DNA of 64,000 nt from Planomicrobium sp. CPCC 101110 (GCF_007859395.1 NZ_VOHD01000003.1:335561-399560); one strand, 5' to 3'; positions 28,363-38,364 are shown, counted from the first letter of the stretch. The notes: a model not told the origin generated them from the letters alone. Translations and numbers: made by a program.

Positions 28363-28501
28363 TGGTTTCCCCTCCGTTTCAATCAGCGTCAGCATGCTGG
28401 TAAAATGAATCCGCGTATTTTATAGCCAAAAAAGTCTTGTGTTTCAATTGTAGGATATCAACCGTGGAAACCAGCTTTCACATAGCTGAATCAATTTAGT
28501 C

Positions 28502-30529
28502 TTATCCTGTCTTAGAAGTTTTTTTGTTCTTTCCCGCTAAGTAAGTCTGAGCAAAATTTTCTGGAAGCAAAGGTTTTTCGTATAAGTATCCTTGATGAAT
28601 AATGCAACCGCTAGTTTCTAAAAACGTAGCTTCGTTTTCCAACTCCACTCCTTCTGCCACTAACTCACAATTGATGCTTTTGACAAACTGGATAAGTGAT
28701 GTGAGAACTGCTTCTGATTTTTGGTCAAAGCCGATTTTTGTAATGAACGATTTGTCTAATTTGATTTTATCGATTGGAAAATCCATCAAGTATGCCAACA
28801 TTGAAAAACCGGTACCGAAATCATCCAGTGCTATGGATATTCCTTTAGACCTGCATGCCTCTAAGTTTTTAAGGGTTAATTCTGAGAACGTAAGCTCCAT
28901 GCTTTCCGTGATCTCAATTTCAATCCATTCTGGTGAAATCCGGTATTCTTCCATAAGATGAAATAAATCTTCAAAAAATATTGTGCTGGTAAGAAGAGAT
29001 GGCGTGACGTTAATAGCAGTTTTTGGAAACTTGCTGCACCGGCTTCTGTTTTCGTTAATAAAAGAAAAAACTTCCTTTAACAAATGGTTGGTCAAGTGTG
29101 AAATTGTTCCTGTTTCTTCAGCTATGCCGATGAATTCAATAGGAGAAATTGATCCGAGTTTGGGATGATGCCATCGAGCCAGTACTTCTATGCCGTTTAG
29201 ATTTCCAGTCGAGCAATTGATTTGCGGCTGAACAACAAAATGAAAGCCCGATGATTTGAGATCTCCCTCTAAACTTTTTTCAATCATCAGTCGTCGAGCC
29301 ATATCCGCTCCCATGCCAGAATGAAAAAGGGAATAGGAAGAGCCTCTTTGCTTTTTTGCTTCCCGCATTGCAGTCTCGGAAAATGCAATCAATTCCTCAA
29401 CACTGTATGAATCTTGAGGATAAGAAGAGAGTCCGATGCTGGCGTTTACTGTAACTGAGTGAGCGTTCTTCAAAACAATGGGTTGAGCGAAAATCTCCCT
29501 TACTTTACTCGGAAAGTCTTCAAGTTTCTCATTTTCTTGATGCAAATGAAGAAGGATCAATTCATCACCGTTAAGCCGGCCTGCTATTTCACGAGGTCGA
29601 AGCAGTTGTTCTAAATTTTTTGCGATGCTTTTGATAACTTCATCACCTATTTTATGATTGTAGAGCGCATTAATATGTTTAAAATTATCTAAATTTATAT
29701 AAAGAACGGAAAAAGGAATTTCTTCTTGCAGAATGTATTCCATTCTTTCTTCAAATTTTCTGCGGTTCGGCAAACCGGTTAAATAATCGGTGTAAGCGTA
29801 TTCGGATTTTTCTCTTCTTTCTTCGGGATTTTCAAGGAGCTTCTGGTAATAAACGGCCAATCCTCCCCATTGCATGGGATTTACCCTTACAGTAAACCAA
29901 GAATCCAAAGGACTATAATACTCCTCAAATTGGAATGAAACCCGTTCTTGCATAGCACGATTATAGTTTGCGTAGAAAGCGGTTCCAACCAGCTGGGGGA
30001 ACAGTGTCCAAATATTACGGCCGATCAAATCTTCTCTCCTTGTATGAAGTATGGACTCGGTCTTCGTATTCAAGTAGTAAAAATTCATCTCTTCATCAAG
30101 AAGATAGAAGGCATCTGACATATTTTCAATAACTAGCTTAGTGTTCATAGGCTCAACAGGTATATTGTTTAAGGATTGTTTATATAAAATTCCTCCAACT
30201 TCTCCATTTCCCAACGGAAACTGGCGATATTTTATGGAGAACTGCTCTTTCTCATTAGCGAACTGAAAGGATGAAAGTAGAACTTGCTCGACGCTGCTTC
30301 CTGCTAATATACTTTTTAAGCATTTCAAATCCTTAAATTTTTCGTTTTCTTCTAATCCTTTAAGGTAATTTTCTCCGGTCTTCCAAAAATTTTTGGATAA
30401 TTGATGTTCTCTACAATAATTTCTCCAATTTTGATTGGTATGGATAATGGCTCCATCCGTATTTAGAAGAACAACAAAATCTTCTCGCGTTTCGATTAAT
30501 TCCTGTATTTGTTGTCCTGCAGTACCCAT
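28502..30529 (-). CDS. PAS-GGDEF-EAL protein, probable c-di-GMP phosphodiesterase
   Basis: This 675-residue cytoplasmic protein has one or two PAS domains (about 1-230), a GGDEF domain starting YLTGLPNRRKFEE, and a C-terminal EAL domain. The GGDEF loop is degenerate (RLNGDEL), and the metal site reads INLDNFK with Asn for the first Asp, so cyclase activity is doubtful. The EAL domain keeps its key residues: E in EVLARWHHP, N in INVTPS, E in EITESMEL, DD in ALDDFGTGFS, K in IKLDKSF, E in AEGVE and Q in QGYLYEKPL. It probably breaks down c-di-GMP, with the GGDEF part as a regulatory GTP site. Confidence 0.9.
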   Translation of the reverse strand: MGTAGQQIQELIETREDFVVLLNTDGAIIHTNQNWRNYCREHQLSKNFWKTGENYLKGLEENEKFKDLKCLKSILAGSSVEQVLLSSFQFANEKEQFSIKYRQFPLGNGEVGGILYKQSLNNIPVEPMNTKLVIENMSDAFYLLDEEMNFYYLNTKTESILHTRREDLIGRNIWTLFPQLVGTAFYANYNRAMQERVSFQFEEYYSPLDSWFTVRVNPMQWGGLAVYYQKLLENPEERREKSEYAYTDYLTGLPNRRKFEERMEYILQEEIPFSVLYINLDNFKHINALYNHKIGDEVIKSIAKNLEQLLRPREIAGRLNGDELILLHLHQENEKLEDFPSKVREIFAQPIVLKNAHSVTVNASIGLSSYPQDSYSVEELIAFSETAMREAKKQRGSSYSLFHSGMGADMARRLMIEKSLEGDLKSSGFHFVVQPQINCSTGNLNGIEVLARWHHPKLGSISPIEFIGIAEETGTISHLTNHLLKEVFSFINENRSRCSKFPKTAINVTPSLLTSTIFFEDLFHLMEEYRISPEWIEIEITESMELTFSELTLKNLEACRSKGISIALDDFGTGFSMLAYLMDFPIDKIKLDKSFITKIGFDQKSEAVLTSLIQFVKSINCELVAEGVELENEATFLETSGCIIHQGYLYEKPLLPENFAQTYLAGKNKKTSKTG

Positions 30530-31433
30530 ACTCAGTCACCCCGGTTATCCAGATTATGTTTTAACCCCTGATGAATTTTTCATTTAACCCCGTATCAATT
30601 AACAGTAAATTTCTCTTGAATAAATATAAACTCAGTGTATCCATTATTAGCCCGATAAAATCTTTTAAGCCCGAAATGAGAATTAAAGAATTTTAGTAAA
30701 AAGACCTAGTTATGTGGTTGGATGGAATTAAAATTCATAGCACCTCATAAAAATAAAAAGTTATTGCTATTCATGAAAATAAGTAAATTTAACTTGATTA
30801 AAAGCTTTGAAATAAGAATTTTATTATTTTTTTATAGTAAGTGAACCTATGAAAATGGTTGGTAAATTAAGCATTAGATAAAATTGCTTATTTTTAACTT
30901 TTATTAAAATGAATTATATAATCTGACTTTATAACTTAGAATAGGCATATTTAACTAAATAATAAAATATAGTGATTATGACATTTCAAGTGCCATTTAT
31001 ATTACTAGTTTTTTGTTGCACATTTTTTTATAGAAGATCACCATAACAATTCCGCTATCTTTTTTATTTCCATTATTTTTATTAACTACTTTAATTTGAA
31101 AGGCAATTATACTGAGGAGATATTGAATACATGAGGATTTTGAAGCCGTTTTGCCATTGCGTGTTTTTGCGGAATAGGTGGATTTGATGCTTGGGACAGT
31201 AAAGGGAGCAGAAGAAACAGGAACTCGAACCATGAGAGGATAGCCGTGTTTCCCAAAAGAATGGCTGAGAATCATATTTAAAATTCTAGAGGGATATTCA
31301 GCTGGAAAATTGGAAGAAGTTTTAGGATCCTTCCTTACAGAAGGATATATGTTAAAAATAAACCATATCAAAAAAGTGCATTGGCTATTTTATAACTCTT
31401 TAAGTAAAATGGGTTTTTCCTGAAACAATTACT
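30530..31433. other. 900-base AT-rich region without a supported gene
   Basis: The region is very AT-rich from 30560 to 31010 and slightly less so to 31400. A 124-codon leftward frame (31371-30997) lacks a ribosome binding site and a family. I see no RNA gene or repeat. It separates the GGDEF-EAL gene from the copper operon. Confidence 0.4.
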
Positions 31434-31478
31434 TTGACAAAAAGGAAAGAACCTATTAGTATACGGGTATAGGGTATA
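31434..31478 (+). promoter_or_regulatory. csoR promoter and CsoR box
   Basis: TTGACA (31434-31439), 17 bases, TAGTAT (31457-31462) forms the promoter. TATACGGGTATA overlaps and follows the -10 box, and GGGTATA is repeated directly at 31465-31471 and 31472-31478, fitting autoregulation by CsoR. Confidence 0.75.
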
Positions 31479-31499
31479 TTGAATCGGGAGGTTCAGCAA

Positions 31500-31787
31500 A
31501 TGGAAAAAACGATGAAATCCACAGTACAGCCTAACAAGCAGCAGCTTTTGAACCGGTTGAAGCGTATTGAAGGACAAGTCCGCGGCGTGCATCAAATGGT
31601 GGAAAACGACCGCTACTGCGTGGACATCTTGCACCAAGTCAGTGCTATCCAGTCGGCAATGAACAAAGTATCGCTGGCTCTATTGGAAGACCACACCCAT
31701 CATTGTGTTGCAAAAGCCATCAAGGAAAACAAAGGTGAAGAAGCGATCAGTGAACTGATGGATGTCATGAAAACCATGACAAAATAA
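31500..31787 (+). CDS. csoR: Copper-sensing repressor CsoR
   Basis: This 95-residue all-helical repressor binds Cu(I) through the C-H-C triad Cys40 (RYCVDIL), His65 and Cys69 (HTHHCV), with the same spacing as Cys45-His70-Cys74 of the Bacillus protein. The N-terminal LNRLKRIEGQVRGV is the family hallmark. Copper binding should free the operators ahead of csoR, copZ and copA. ATG at 31500 follows GGGAGG; an earlier in-frame start at 31479 lies before that site. Confidence 0.96.
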   Translation: MEKTMKSTVQPNKQQLLNRLKRIEGQVRGVHQMVENDRYCVDILHQVSAIQSAMNKVSLALLEDHTHHCVAKAIKENKGEEAISELMDVMKTMTK

Positions 31788-31809
31788 AAGCGGGAACAAA
31801 AAAGTTGTG

Positions 31810-31826
31810 ATACCCACAGAGGGTAT
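31810..31826 (+). promoter_or_regulatory. CsoR operator before copZ
   Basis: ATACCC-N5-GGGTAT is the canonical Bacillus CsoR box arrangement, 40 bases before copZ. Confidence 0.8.
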
Positions 31827-31865
31827 GATAAATTTAAGGAAAATATAAATTAGGAGGCAAAACCG

Positions 31866-32069
31866 ATGAATGAAACATTAAAAGTGCAAGGCATGTCTTG
31901 CGGCCATTGTGTAAATGCGGTTGAATCGAGCGTAGGTGGACTTCAAGGCGTCTCTTCTGTGAAAGTGGATCTTGAAAAAGGCGAAGTAGCAGTTGAATAT
32001 GACACCAGCAAAACGTCACTGGATAAGATTCAAGAAACAATTGAAGACCAAGGATACGATGTCGTATAA
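31866..32069 (+). CDS. copZ: Copper chaperone CopZ
   Basis: This 67-residue single HMA-domain protein delivers Cu(I) to CopA. The GMSCGHC motif gives Cys13 and Cys16, and the betaalphabeta-betaalphabeta length is standard. AGGAGG precedes ATG. It lies between csoR and copA with its own operator and a small hairpin after it, which may let it accumulate at a higher level than CopA. Confidence 0.96.
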   Translation: MNETLKVQGMSCGHCVNAVESSVGGLQGVSSVKVDLEKGEVAVEYDTSKTSLDKIQETIEDQGYDVV

Positions 32070-32098
32070 GAGTGCTTTTCAGCACTCTCTATTTTTAA
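32069..32098 (+). terminator. Attenuating hairpin between copZ and copA
   Basis: GAGTGC-TTTTCA-GCACTC is followed after CTCTA by T5; it is short and possibly leaky. Confidence 0.6.
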
Positions 32099-32104
32099 AC
32101 AAAA

Positions 32105-32123
32105 TATACCCCCTAATGGTATA
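32105..32123 (+). promoter_or_regulatory. CsoR operator before copA
   Basis: TATACC-N7-GGTATA resembles the other two boxes and sits 19 bases before the copA start, next to its ribosome binding site. Confidence 0.7.
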
Positions 32124-32141
32124 CGGGAGGAGGGAAACATT

Positions 32142-34559
32142 ATGGCTGCGGAGTTGAAAGAAGCAAGTTTTCAAATCACAGGAATGACATGTGCAGCATG
32201 CGCGGCACGAATTGAAAAAGGAATAAACAAAATGGAAGGCGTAGAGCAGGCAAATGTCAACTTGGCGCTTGAAAAGTCATCTATCCATTACGATCCTTCA
32301 AAACTCAGCGAAGCGGATTTTGAAAAGAAAATCGAAGCGCTTGGCTACGGTGTTGTAAAACAAAAAGCTGAATTGGATATTACTGGAATGACATGTGCGG
32401 CATGTGCAACACGCATCGAAAAAGGCCTAAGCAGACTGGAAGGTGTTGCAGCTGCAAACGTCAATTTGGCGCTTGAAAAAGCGACCATCGAGTTCAACCC
32501 GTCCGAACTTGCCGTTGCGGACATTATTGCAAAAGTGGAAAAGCTAGGCTACGGTGCGCACCAAAAGCGAGACGACCAAGAACAGGTGGACCACCGGGAA
32601 AAGGCCATTCAAGAACAAAAACGGAAGTTTATCATCTCGGCGCTTCTGTCGTTGCCATTGTTGTGGACAATGCTTGGCCACTTTTCGTTCACTTCGTTTT
32701 TGTATGTGCCGGAAATTTTGATGAACCCTTGGATCCAGATGCTGCTGGCGACTCCGGTCCAGTTCTATATCGGGAAACAGTTTTACGTCGGGGCTTATAA
32801 GGCGCTTCGAAACGGCAGTGCAAATATGGATGTGCTGGTGGTCCTTGGCACGTCGGCTGCTTATTTCTACAGTGTCTACCAAGCGGTTGTGACTTCCGGC
32901 ACGCATCACAGCGCACAGCTGTATTTTGAAACGAGTGCGGTGCTGATCACCCTCATTATTCTTGGGAAATTGTTTGAAGCAAAAGCGAAAGGCCGTTCAT
33001 CCGAAGCGATAAAAAAGTTAATGGGCCTTCAGGCCAAAACGGCAGTCGTTTTGCGCAGTGGAATTGAAAAAGAAGTGGCTTTGGAAGAAGTTGTGATTGG
33101 TGACACCTTGTTGGTCAAACCGGGAGAGAAAATTCCGGTTGATGGGGAAGTGCTTGAAGGAACGACAGCGGTTGATGAATCGATGTTGACGGGGGAAAGT
33201 TTGCCGGTGGACAAAGCCGCAGGTGACGTTCTGTACGGCTCAACGATCAACAGCAACGGCTTTATCCATATGAAGGCCACTAAAGTGGGACGTGATACGG
33301 CACTGGCCCACATCATTAAAGTGGTGGAGGATGCACAGGGGACAAAAGCGCCGATTCAGCGGCTGGCGGATAAGATTTCAGGGATTTTTGTCCCGATCGT
33401 TGTAGGCATCGCCATTCTCACTTTCCTGATTTGGTATATCTGGGTGGATCCGGGCAACTTTACTCCGGCACTTGAAGTGCTGATTGCGGTACTTGTTATC
33501 GCTTGTCCGTGTGCACTTGGCCTTGCGACCCCGACTTCCATCATGGCAGGTTCAGGCCGCTCAGCGGAAATGGGCATTTTGTTCAAAGGCGGCGAGCATT
33601 TGGAACAGACCCAAAGCATTGACACGGTAGTCATTGATAAAACCGGGACAGTGACGCACGGAAAACCTGAACTGACAGATATTTTGCCAGCAGATGGCCA
33701 GGATGAAGAGAAGTTGTTGTCGCTTATGGGCGCGGCGGAAAAGCAATCCGAGCATCCGTTGGCCCAAGCCATCGTGCAAGGCATACAGGAAAAAGGCATC
33801 GAACTAGGCAAGGTGCAGTTTTTTGAAGCGATTCCAGGTTACGGCGTTCAGGCAACGGTATCCGGGCAAGGGGTTGTCATCGGCACACGCAAGCTTATGC
33901 AGCAATACGGAATCGATATTGCACCGGTTTTGCCGGCGATGGAAGCGTTGGAGAGCGAGGGCAAAACAGCGATGCTTGCAGCCATCAACGGCCAGTATGC
34001 GGGAATGGTGGCTGTAGCGGACACTGTAAAGGATACCTCGCGGGAAGCAGTACGCCGCCTGCAGGAGATGAACATCCGGGTCATCATGATGACAGGAGAT
34101 AACGAGCGGACCGCCCAAGCAATCGGCAAAGAAGTAGGCGTTGATGCGGTGATTGCGGAAGTGCTTCCGGAAGGCAAAGCGGAAGAAGTGAAAAAGTTGC
34201 AGCAGCAAGGCAAAAAAGTAGCGATGGTCGGCGACGGGATCAATGATGCGCCGGCCCTTGCCACAGCGGATGTCGGCATGGCGATCGGTACAGGTACCGA
34301 TGTGGCTATGGAAGCGGCAGATATCACCTTGATCCGGGGCGACCTTAACAGCATCGCCGAAGCGATTCTCATGAGCCGCAAAACGATGCGCAACATCAAG
34401 CAAAACCTGTTCTGGGCATTTGCCTATAATACACTTGGAATTCCCATTGCGGCAGTCGGATTGCTGGCGCCTTGGCTTGCCGGTGCGGCAATGGCATTCA
34501 GTTCTGTATCCGTCGTCTTGAACGCATTGCGGCTGCAGCGGGTGAGATTGGAAAAGTGA
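32142..34559 (+). CDS. copA: Copper-exporting P1B-type ATPase CopA
   Basis: This 805-residue membrane ATPase pumps Cu(I) out of the cell. Two N-terminal HMA domains carry CxxC pairs at 17/20 and 85/88 (both GMTCAAC). The ion path shows CPC at 455-457 in [13 protein letters not shown]. Phosphorylation motif DKTGT is at 499-503, the nucleotide-binding SEHPLA motif near 546, and [10 protein letters not shown] in the hinge. Eight membrane helices are expected. Length and domain order match Bacillus CopA. It ends the csoR-copZ-copA locus. Confidence 0.98.
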   Translation: MAAELKEASFQITGMTCAACAARIEKGINKMEGVEQANVNLALEKSSIHYDPSKLSEADFEKKIEALGYGVVKQKAELDITGMTCAACATRIEKGLSRLEGVAAANVNLALEKATIEFNPSELAVADIIAKVEKLGYGAHQKRDDQEQVDHREKAIQEQKRKFIISALLSLPLLWTMLGHFSFTSFLYVPEILMNPWIQMLLATPVQFYIGKQFYVGAYKALRNGSANMDVLVVLGTSAAYFYSVYQAVVTSGTHHSAQLYFETSAVLITLIILGKLFEAKAKGRSSEAIKKLMGLQAKTAVVLRSGIEKEVALEEVVIGDTLLVKPGEKIPVDGEVLEGTTAVDESMLTGESLPVDKAAGDVLYGSTINSNGFIHMKATKVGRDTALAHIIKVVEDAQGTKAPIQRLADKISGIFVPIVVGIAILTFLIWYIWVDPGNFTPALEVLIAVLVIACPCALGLATPTSIMAGSGRSAEMGILFKGGEHLEQTQSIDTVVIDKTGTVTHGKPELTDILPADGQDEEKLLSLMGAAEKQSEHPLAQAIVQGIQEKGIELGKVQFFEAIPGYGVQATVSGQGVVIGTRKLMQQYGIDIAPVLPAMEALESEGKTAMLAAINGQYAGMVAVADTVKDTSREAVRRLQEMNIRVIMMTGDNERTAQAIGKEVGVDAVIAEVLPEGKAEEVKKLQQQGKKVAMVGDGINDAPALATADVGMAIGTGTDVAMEAADITLIRGDLNSIAEAILMSRKTMRNIKQNLFWAFAYNTLGIPIAAVGLLAPWLAGAAMAFSSVSVVLNALRLQRVRLEK

Positions 34560-34621
34560 ACCAATATAGAAGCAGGGGGCAAGGACTATGCTGTTCACTG
34601 GTGAAACGCCCATAAAAAAGA

Positions 34622-34657
34622 AAAACCGCCGATCGGGTTTGTCCGGTCGGCGGTTTT
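34622..34657. terminator. Bidirectional terminator copA/msmX
   Basis: AAAACCGCCGATCGG and CCGGTCGGCGGTTTT form a long GC-rich stem between convergent genes. Confidence 0.92.
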
Positions 34658-34662
34658 CCTTC

Positions 34663-35760
34663 TTACTTGATGCGAAGTTCTGTTGATTTGTCGAAGAAAT
34701 GGGCTTTGCTCATATCGAATGCCAAGTCAAGGGACTGGCCAGTTTCTACGTTGAAACGTGAATCGACGCGCGCCACAAAATCTTGTCCTGCCACTTGTGA
34801 ATACAGGATGATTTCTGCACCCATCAATTCCGCCACTTCGATTTTTGCGCGGAATTTTGTTTCCGGTGATACATCAAGGAAGACGGGCTCATCATGGATA
34901 TCCTCTGGACGTACGCCAAGCACCACTTCTTTTCCTTCGAAGCCCTGATCGCGCAATGTTTGTACACGGCCTTGCGGTACAAGAATTTTTTGATCACCCA
35001 TCACAAAATAATTGCCTTCTAGCTTTCCGAAGAAGAAGTTCATCGCCGGTGAACCGATAAAGCTGGCCACGAACATGTTATCAGGCAAATCATATACTTC
35101 TTTAGGCGTTCCGACTTGCTGTATAAAGCCCGCTTTCATAACAACGAGGCGTGTCGCCATTGTCATAGCTTCTGTTTGGTCGTGGGTGACGTAAACAGTC
35201 GTTGTCTGCAGACGCTGGTGAAGCTTTTGGATTTCAGCGCGCATTTGAACACGCAATTTCGCATCCAAGTTGGAAAGCGGCTCATCCATCAAGAACACTT
35301 CAGCATCGCGGACGATGGCGCGGCCAAGTGCCACACGCTGGCGCTGACCGCCGGATAAGGCTTTCGGCTTGCGGTACAGGTACTCCTCAAGGTTCAGGAT
35401 ACGTGCCGCGTTGTCGACGCGCTTTTTGATTTCATCTTTTTTCATCTTGCGCAATTTCAATGAAAATGCCATATTGTCATAAACGTTCATGTGCGGATAT
35501 AGAGCATAGTTCTGGAACACCATCGCGATGTCGCGGTCTTTTGGCGAGACATCGTTTACGCGTTTTTCGCCAATGTACAAATCGCCGTCTGTAATGTCTT
35601 CAAGGCCGGCAATCATGCGGAGCGTTGTCGATTTTCCGCAGCCGGATGGGCCGACGAGTACGAGAAATTCCTTATCGCGGATCTCCAAGTTGAAGTCTTG
35701 CACGGATACTACACCTTTGTCATATTCTTTGCGGATATTCACTAAATTCAATCCAGCCAT
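34663..35760 (-). CDS. msmX: Sugar ABC transporter ATPase, MsmX/UgpC type
   Basis: This 365-residue ATPase energises carbohydrate importers. Walker A is GPSGCGKST, the signature LSGGQRQRVALGRA, Walker B VFLMDEPLSNLD, and a C-terminal TOBE-like regulatory domain (GVRPEDIHDEPVF) follows. It has no permease or binding-protein neighbours, like MsmX of Bacillus subtilis, one ATPase shared by several importers. There it also neighbours the PucR-type gene yxkF, as here. ATG at 35760 follows GGAGGGG; longer in-frame starts lack a site. A near-match cre box lies just upstream. Confidence 0.9.
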   Translation of the reverse strand: MAGLNLVNIRKEYDKGVVSVQDFNLEIRDKEFLVLVGPSGCGKSTTLRMIAGLEDITDGDLYIGEKRVNDVSPKDRDIAMVFQNYALYPHMNVYDNMAFSLKLRKMKKDEIKKRVDNAARILNLEEYLYRKPKALSGGQRQRVALGRAIVRDAEVFLMDEPLSNLDAKLRVQMRAEIQKLHQRLQTTTVYVTHDQTEAMTMATRLVVMKAGFIQQVGTPKEVYDLPDNMFVASFIGSPAMNFFFGKLEGNYFVMGDQKILVPQGRVQTLRDQGFEGKEVVLGVRPEDIHDEPVFLDVSPETKFRAKIEVAELMGAEIILYSQVAGQDFVARVDSRFNVETGQSLDLAFDMSKAHFFDKSTELRIK

Positions 35761-35778
35761 TCTATTCCCCTCCAATTG

Positions 35779-35792
35779 TGTAAGTGCTTTCA
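35779..35792 (-). promoter_or_regulatory. Near-consensus cre box upstream of msmX
   Basis: TGTAAGTGCTTTCA differs from the cre consensus at one position of the central CG. It lies about 20 bases before the msmX start, so CcpA could act on this gene; moderate to weak support. Confidence 0.4.
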
Positions 35793-35896
35793 TTAACTTC
35801 TTACAGCATACAATTTTCCGATAATTTGCGTAATGGTAAACGTGCACAAAAAAGCGCCGGGTTCTTGGTGCATATTTACGGAAATAGGGAAAAGGC

Positions 35897-36787
35897 TTAT
35901 TTTTTGGCGAGCATGGCCAGATAAACCGGCATGGCCTGATGGAACTGGCGCACATCAATGCCTGTTTTTTCGAAAAACCGGTCGAGCCGGTATTGCAGGC
36001 TGTTGCGGTGCAGATGAAGCTCTTTTGCGGTCTCTGATATGTTCAGGTTGCTTTGCACGAATGTTTCCAGCATCTTCAGTGTGTCTTCATCGTCGATAAA
36101 TTCCTGCAGCACATTTTTGCCAAGTGCCTGGCGGAGTGCCGGGTCGGCCTGGTCAATCAATAGATAGGGCACTGCATCAATATATGTGATAACGGTCTTG
36201 TCCGAATAAGCGAAAACTTTTTTTGCATCGCGTATGACGGAATGATAATACGCCCGGATAGAATCAAAGCCTTTCTGGTAGGGACCGACAAAAAAAGTGA
36301 TTTTCACGTATAAGTCGCTCATTAAAATGTCAATCATCTGTTCATAGGATGGATAATCTTCACTCAGGCTCCCTTCTTCGATGATGATGCCTTCAGATTC
36401 ATTTTCCCAAAGGATCGGCACCGGTTTCTCAAACAACTCCTGAAGGGCTTCATGAAAAAAAACAGGGGTGATCTGGTTTTTGTTCATCGAAAAGTAGATG
36501 AAGCGGTAAGGGGTGAGCACGGGAAAAGCAGAATCGGCTGGCCCTTCAGCCTGGTCGATCGCTTTCTTCCAACGCTGTTCATCCTCTGTCATCGGGGGGA
36601 ATTTTATATCATATGGCACGAGAAAAGCGGCAAGCAAGGCTTGGTCTTTATCGGCCAGTTCTGCTTTTTGGATGCCGATAATTGCATTGGCTGCAGTCTT
36701 ATACCATTTATAGCTTGTGTCCAGATTGCCGTTCTCATTCGTATGGACAAGGAGGGAAGGATAGATTTTACGCAATTGTTCGATCAT
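35897..36787 (-). CDS. PucR/CdaR-family regulator (YxkF-like)
   Basis: The 296-residue cytoplasmic protein ends in the PucR-type helix-turn-helix: LETFVQSNLNISETAKELHL followed by RNSLQYRLDRFFEKTGID. The N-terminal 200 residues form a sensory region without a known motif. Position beside msmX reproduces the yxkF-msmX neighbourhood of Bacillus, so regulation of carbohydrate use is likely but not shown. ATG at 36787 follows a weak AAGAAGTG; a TTG lies just before it. Confidence 0.82.
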   Translation of the reverse strand: MIEQLRKIYPSLLVHTNENGNLDTSYKWYKTAANAIIGIQKAELADKDQALLAAFLVPYDIKFPPMTEDEQRWKKAIDQAEGPADSAFPVLTPYRFIYFSMNKNQITPVFFHEALQELFEKPVPILWENESEGIIIEEGSLSEDYPSYEQMIDILMSDLYVKITFFVGPYQKGFDSIRAYYHSVIRDAKKVFAYSDKTVITYIDAVPYLLIDQADPALRQALGKNVLQEFIDDEDTLKMLETFVQSNLNISETAKELHLHRNSLQYRLDRFFEKTGIDVRQFHQAMPVYLAMLAKK

Positions 36788-36860
36788 CAAATCACTTCTT
36801 TCTGGATTTGTGCTGCTAATAATCTATTTTCCCATAATGGAAACCGCTGCGTCCATCGTT

Positions 36861-36920
36861 ATTGGCGCAAAAAGAAAAAAACGGAATGCCAGAACAGCAA
36901 TCCGTTTTTCTAACGCCAAT
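36861..36920. terminator. Nested bidirectional terminator
   Basis: Outer arms ATTGGCG/CGCCAAT enclose an inner stem AAAAAACGGA/TCCGTTTTT. It lies just past the stop of the leftward FemX-like gene and before the PucR gene start. Confidence 0.75.
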
Positions 36921-36922
36921 TT

Positions 36923-37948
36923 TCAAGTGGTCTGCTGTACTGAACCGACCAAATTTTCCTTGCAGGAGCTGGACCGGTAAGCGGGGAAAAATTCTTCGTC
37001 CGGAGCGGCGCCGGCTATCTCGCAAAGCTCCGAATAAACTGCTTCGTTCCACACTTTTCGGCCAATGTGGAACTCGAATTCAGTGTTCTGGCCAAATTTC
37101 TTCTTAAAGAGGTACAGCGAATCATCAGGCTCATTGGTGGTTCCGCCGCCTGCATGGACAAGGTCCGCACCGTTTTTCTTGCCCCATTCGGCAATGGCAG
37201 CGGTCATGGCATAGACCGGGGACAAATGATGAAACTCAGCAAGTGTGCCCGACAAGTGGGTATGAATCAAGTTATTATAGAGAAAATGCAGTTCCGCACC
37301 GATGACCTGTTCTTCGTATATTGCTTCGACAAGTACGATGTTTTCACCGAAATAATTGAGGCATTGTGAAAAATAGCTGTCACCAAAATAATAATATGAA
37401 TCGGCGCCAACCCGTTCCATATTGAGATGATAGAGTTCTTTGAACTTATCCAGGTTTTTCGGATTCTTTGTCACCCGGCACTCGACACCATCCCGGATTG
37501 CCTTCCGGATGCTTTTCCGGGTGGATTTGGAAAATTCCGATTGGACTGGATCGTCATAATCCTTGAGGTTAGTGCCGACGGTATTGCGCATGAATTTCAC
37601 TTCATAGCGGCTTTTGAAATCCTCTGCGTTTTTGAGGATCGGATGAAAGCGAATGAATTCAGCGACAATCCGATTTTCCTTGCAATATTGCTGAAAGGCT
37701 TTATGGAACTCCTCGACAAGCTGGTCTTTGTTCCCGCTTTCACAATTGAGAATAAGGGGGCCGCCATAGCCATACGGGGTGACGATATCATGATAAGTTT
37801 CTGTACGGACTGCCAGTGGAATCTCACGTTTGATGAAAAGATGCCTGACAGTACCGAGAGGATGGTGGAAGTCGAACACTTCACATTTGCCATTTTCAAG
37901 CTCTTCATAGAGTTTGCCATATTCTTTTTCAAAAAAAATATCCATCAT
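36923..37948 (-). CDS. FemX/GNAT-like transferase, copy 1
   Basis: The 341-residue cytoplasmic protein belongs to the FemAB/BioF2-like acyltransferase group: N-terminal DIFFEKEYGKLYEE, KSTRKSIRKAIRDGVECRV in the middle, and ending ADLVHAGGGT then LYLFKKKFGQNTEF. Relatives transfer amino acids from aminoacyl-tRNA to lipid II or acyl groups to other acceptors. The acceptor here is unknown. It is a divergent paralogue of the gene at 38365, which aligns from the DIFF motif on. ATG at 37948 is chosen because GAGG precedes it at 8 bases and the paralogue begins at the same place; longer starts lack a site. Confidence 0.75.
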   Translation of the reverse strand: MMDIFFEKEYGKLYEELENGKCEVFDFHHPLGTVRHLFIKREIPLAVRTETYHDIVTPYGYGGPLILNCESGNKDQLVEEFHKAFQQYCKENRIVAEFIRFHPILKNAEDFKSRYEVKFMRNTVGTNLKDYDDPVQSEFSKSTRKSIRKAIRDGVECRVTKNPKNLDKFKELYHLNMERVGADSYYYFGDSYFSQCLNYFGENIVLVEAIYEEQVIGAELHFLYNNLIHTHLSGTLAEFHHLSPVYAMTAAIAEWGKKNGADLVHAGGGTTNEPDDSLYLFKKKFGQNTEFEFHIGRKVWNEAVYSELCEIAGAAPDEEFFPAYRSSSCKENLVGSVQQTT

Positions 37949-38364
37949 TATCAAAAACCTCATTTCTTGGGAAGTCTCATTGTTCATTTGGCCATAGGAA
38001 CCGGCAACAGATATCTTGTCTCCAGCAGATTGGTATGAAATGTAGGAGATGGCCGATGGCACTCCAAAGATGGCGAGTACAAATACCTAATAACCGGTGA
38101 TGTTTTGTTTCTTTTTATTCACAAAAGCATGAAACATTAACTACCAAGTTACCAGTAAAGCAAAAGAGTGTCAATATAGTTTTTTGAATTTTTGGATTAA
38201 TCGAAATTCATTGGGCTGAATCTGCCTTTTGAAAAGGCCCGGAAGAAACGATTCATACGGAAATCAGTAAATTTAACCTCCTTTTAACAATCTGCCATTA
38301 TCATGAACCTAAAATGTTGTTCAACTTAGAAATCTGACTGAAGCAGCCAAGGAGGAAAAATGAA
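37949..38364. other. Divergent region between FemX-like paralogues
   Basis: These 416 bases are AT-rich from about 38090. They contain the AAGGAGG site of the rightward gene and must hold both promoters; I could not pick them with confidence. No gene is seen. Confidence 0.4.

Noticed and set aside
30997-31371. 124-codon leftward frame in AT-rich DNA
   Set aside because: No ribosome binding site, no known domain, and atypical composition; I looked for transposase motifs and found none.
33804-34613. 269-codon leftward frame opposite copA
   Set aside because: It is an antisense shadow of the highly conserved CopA ATP-binding domain; the composition reflects copA codons.
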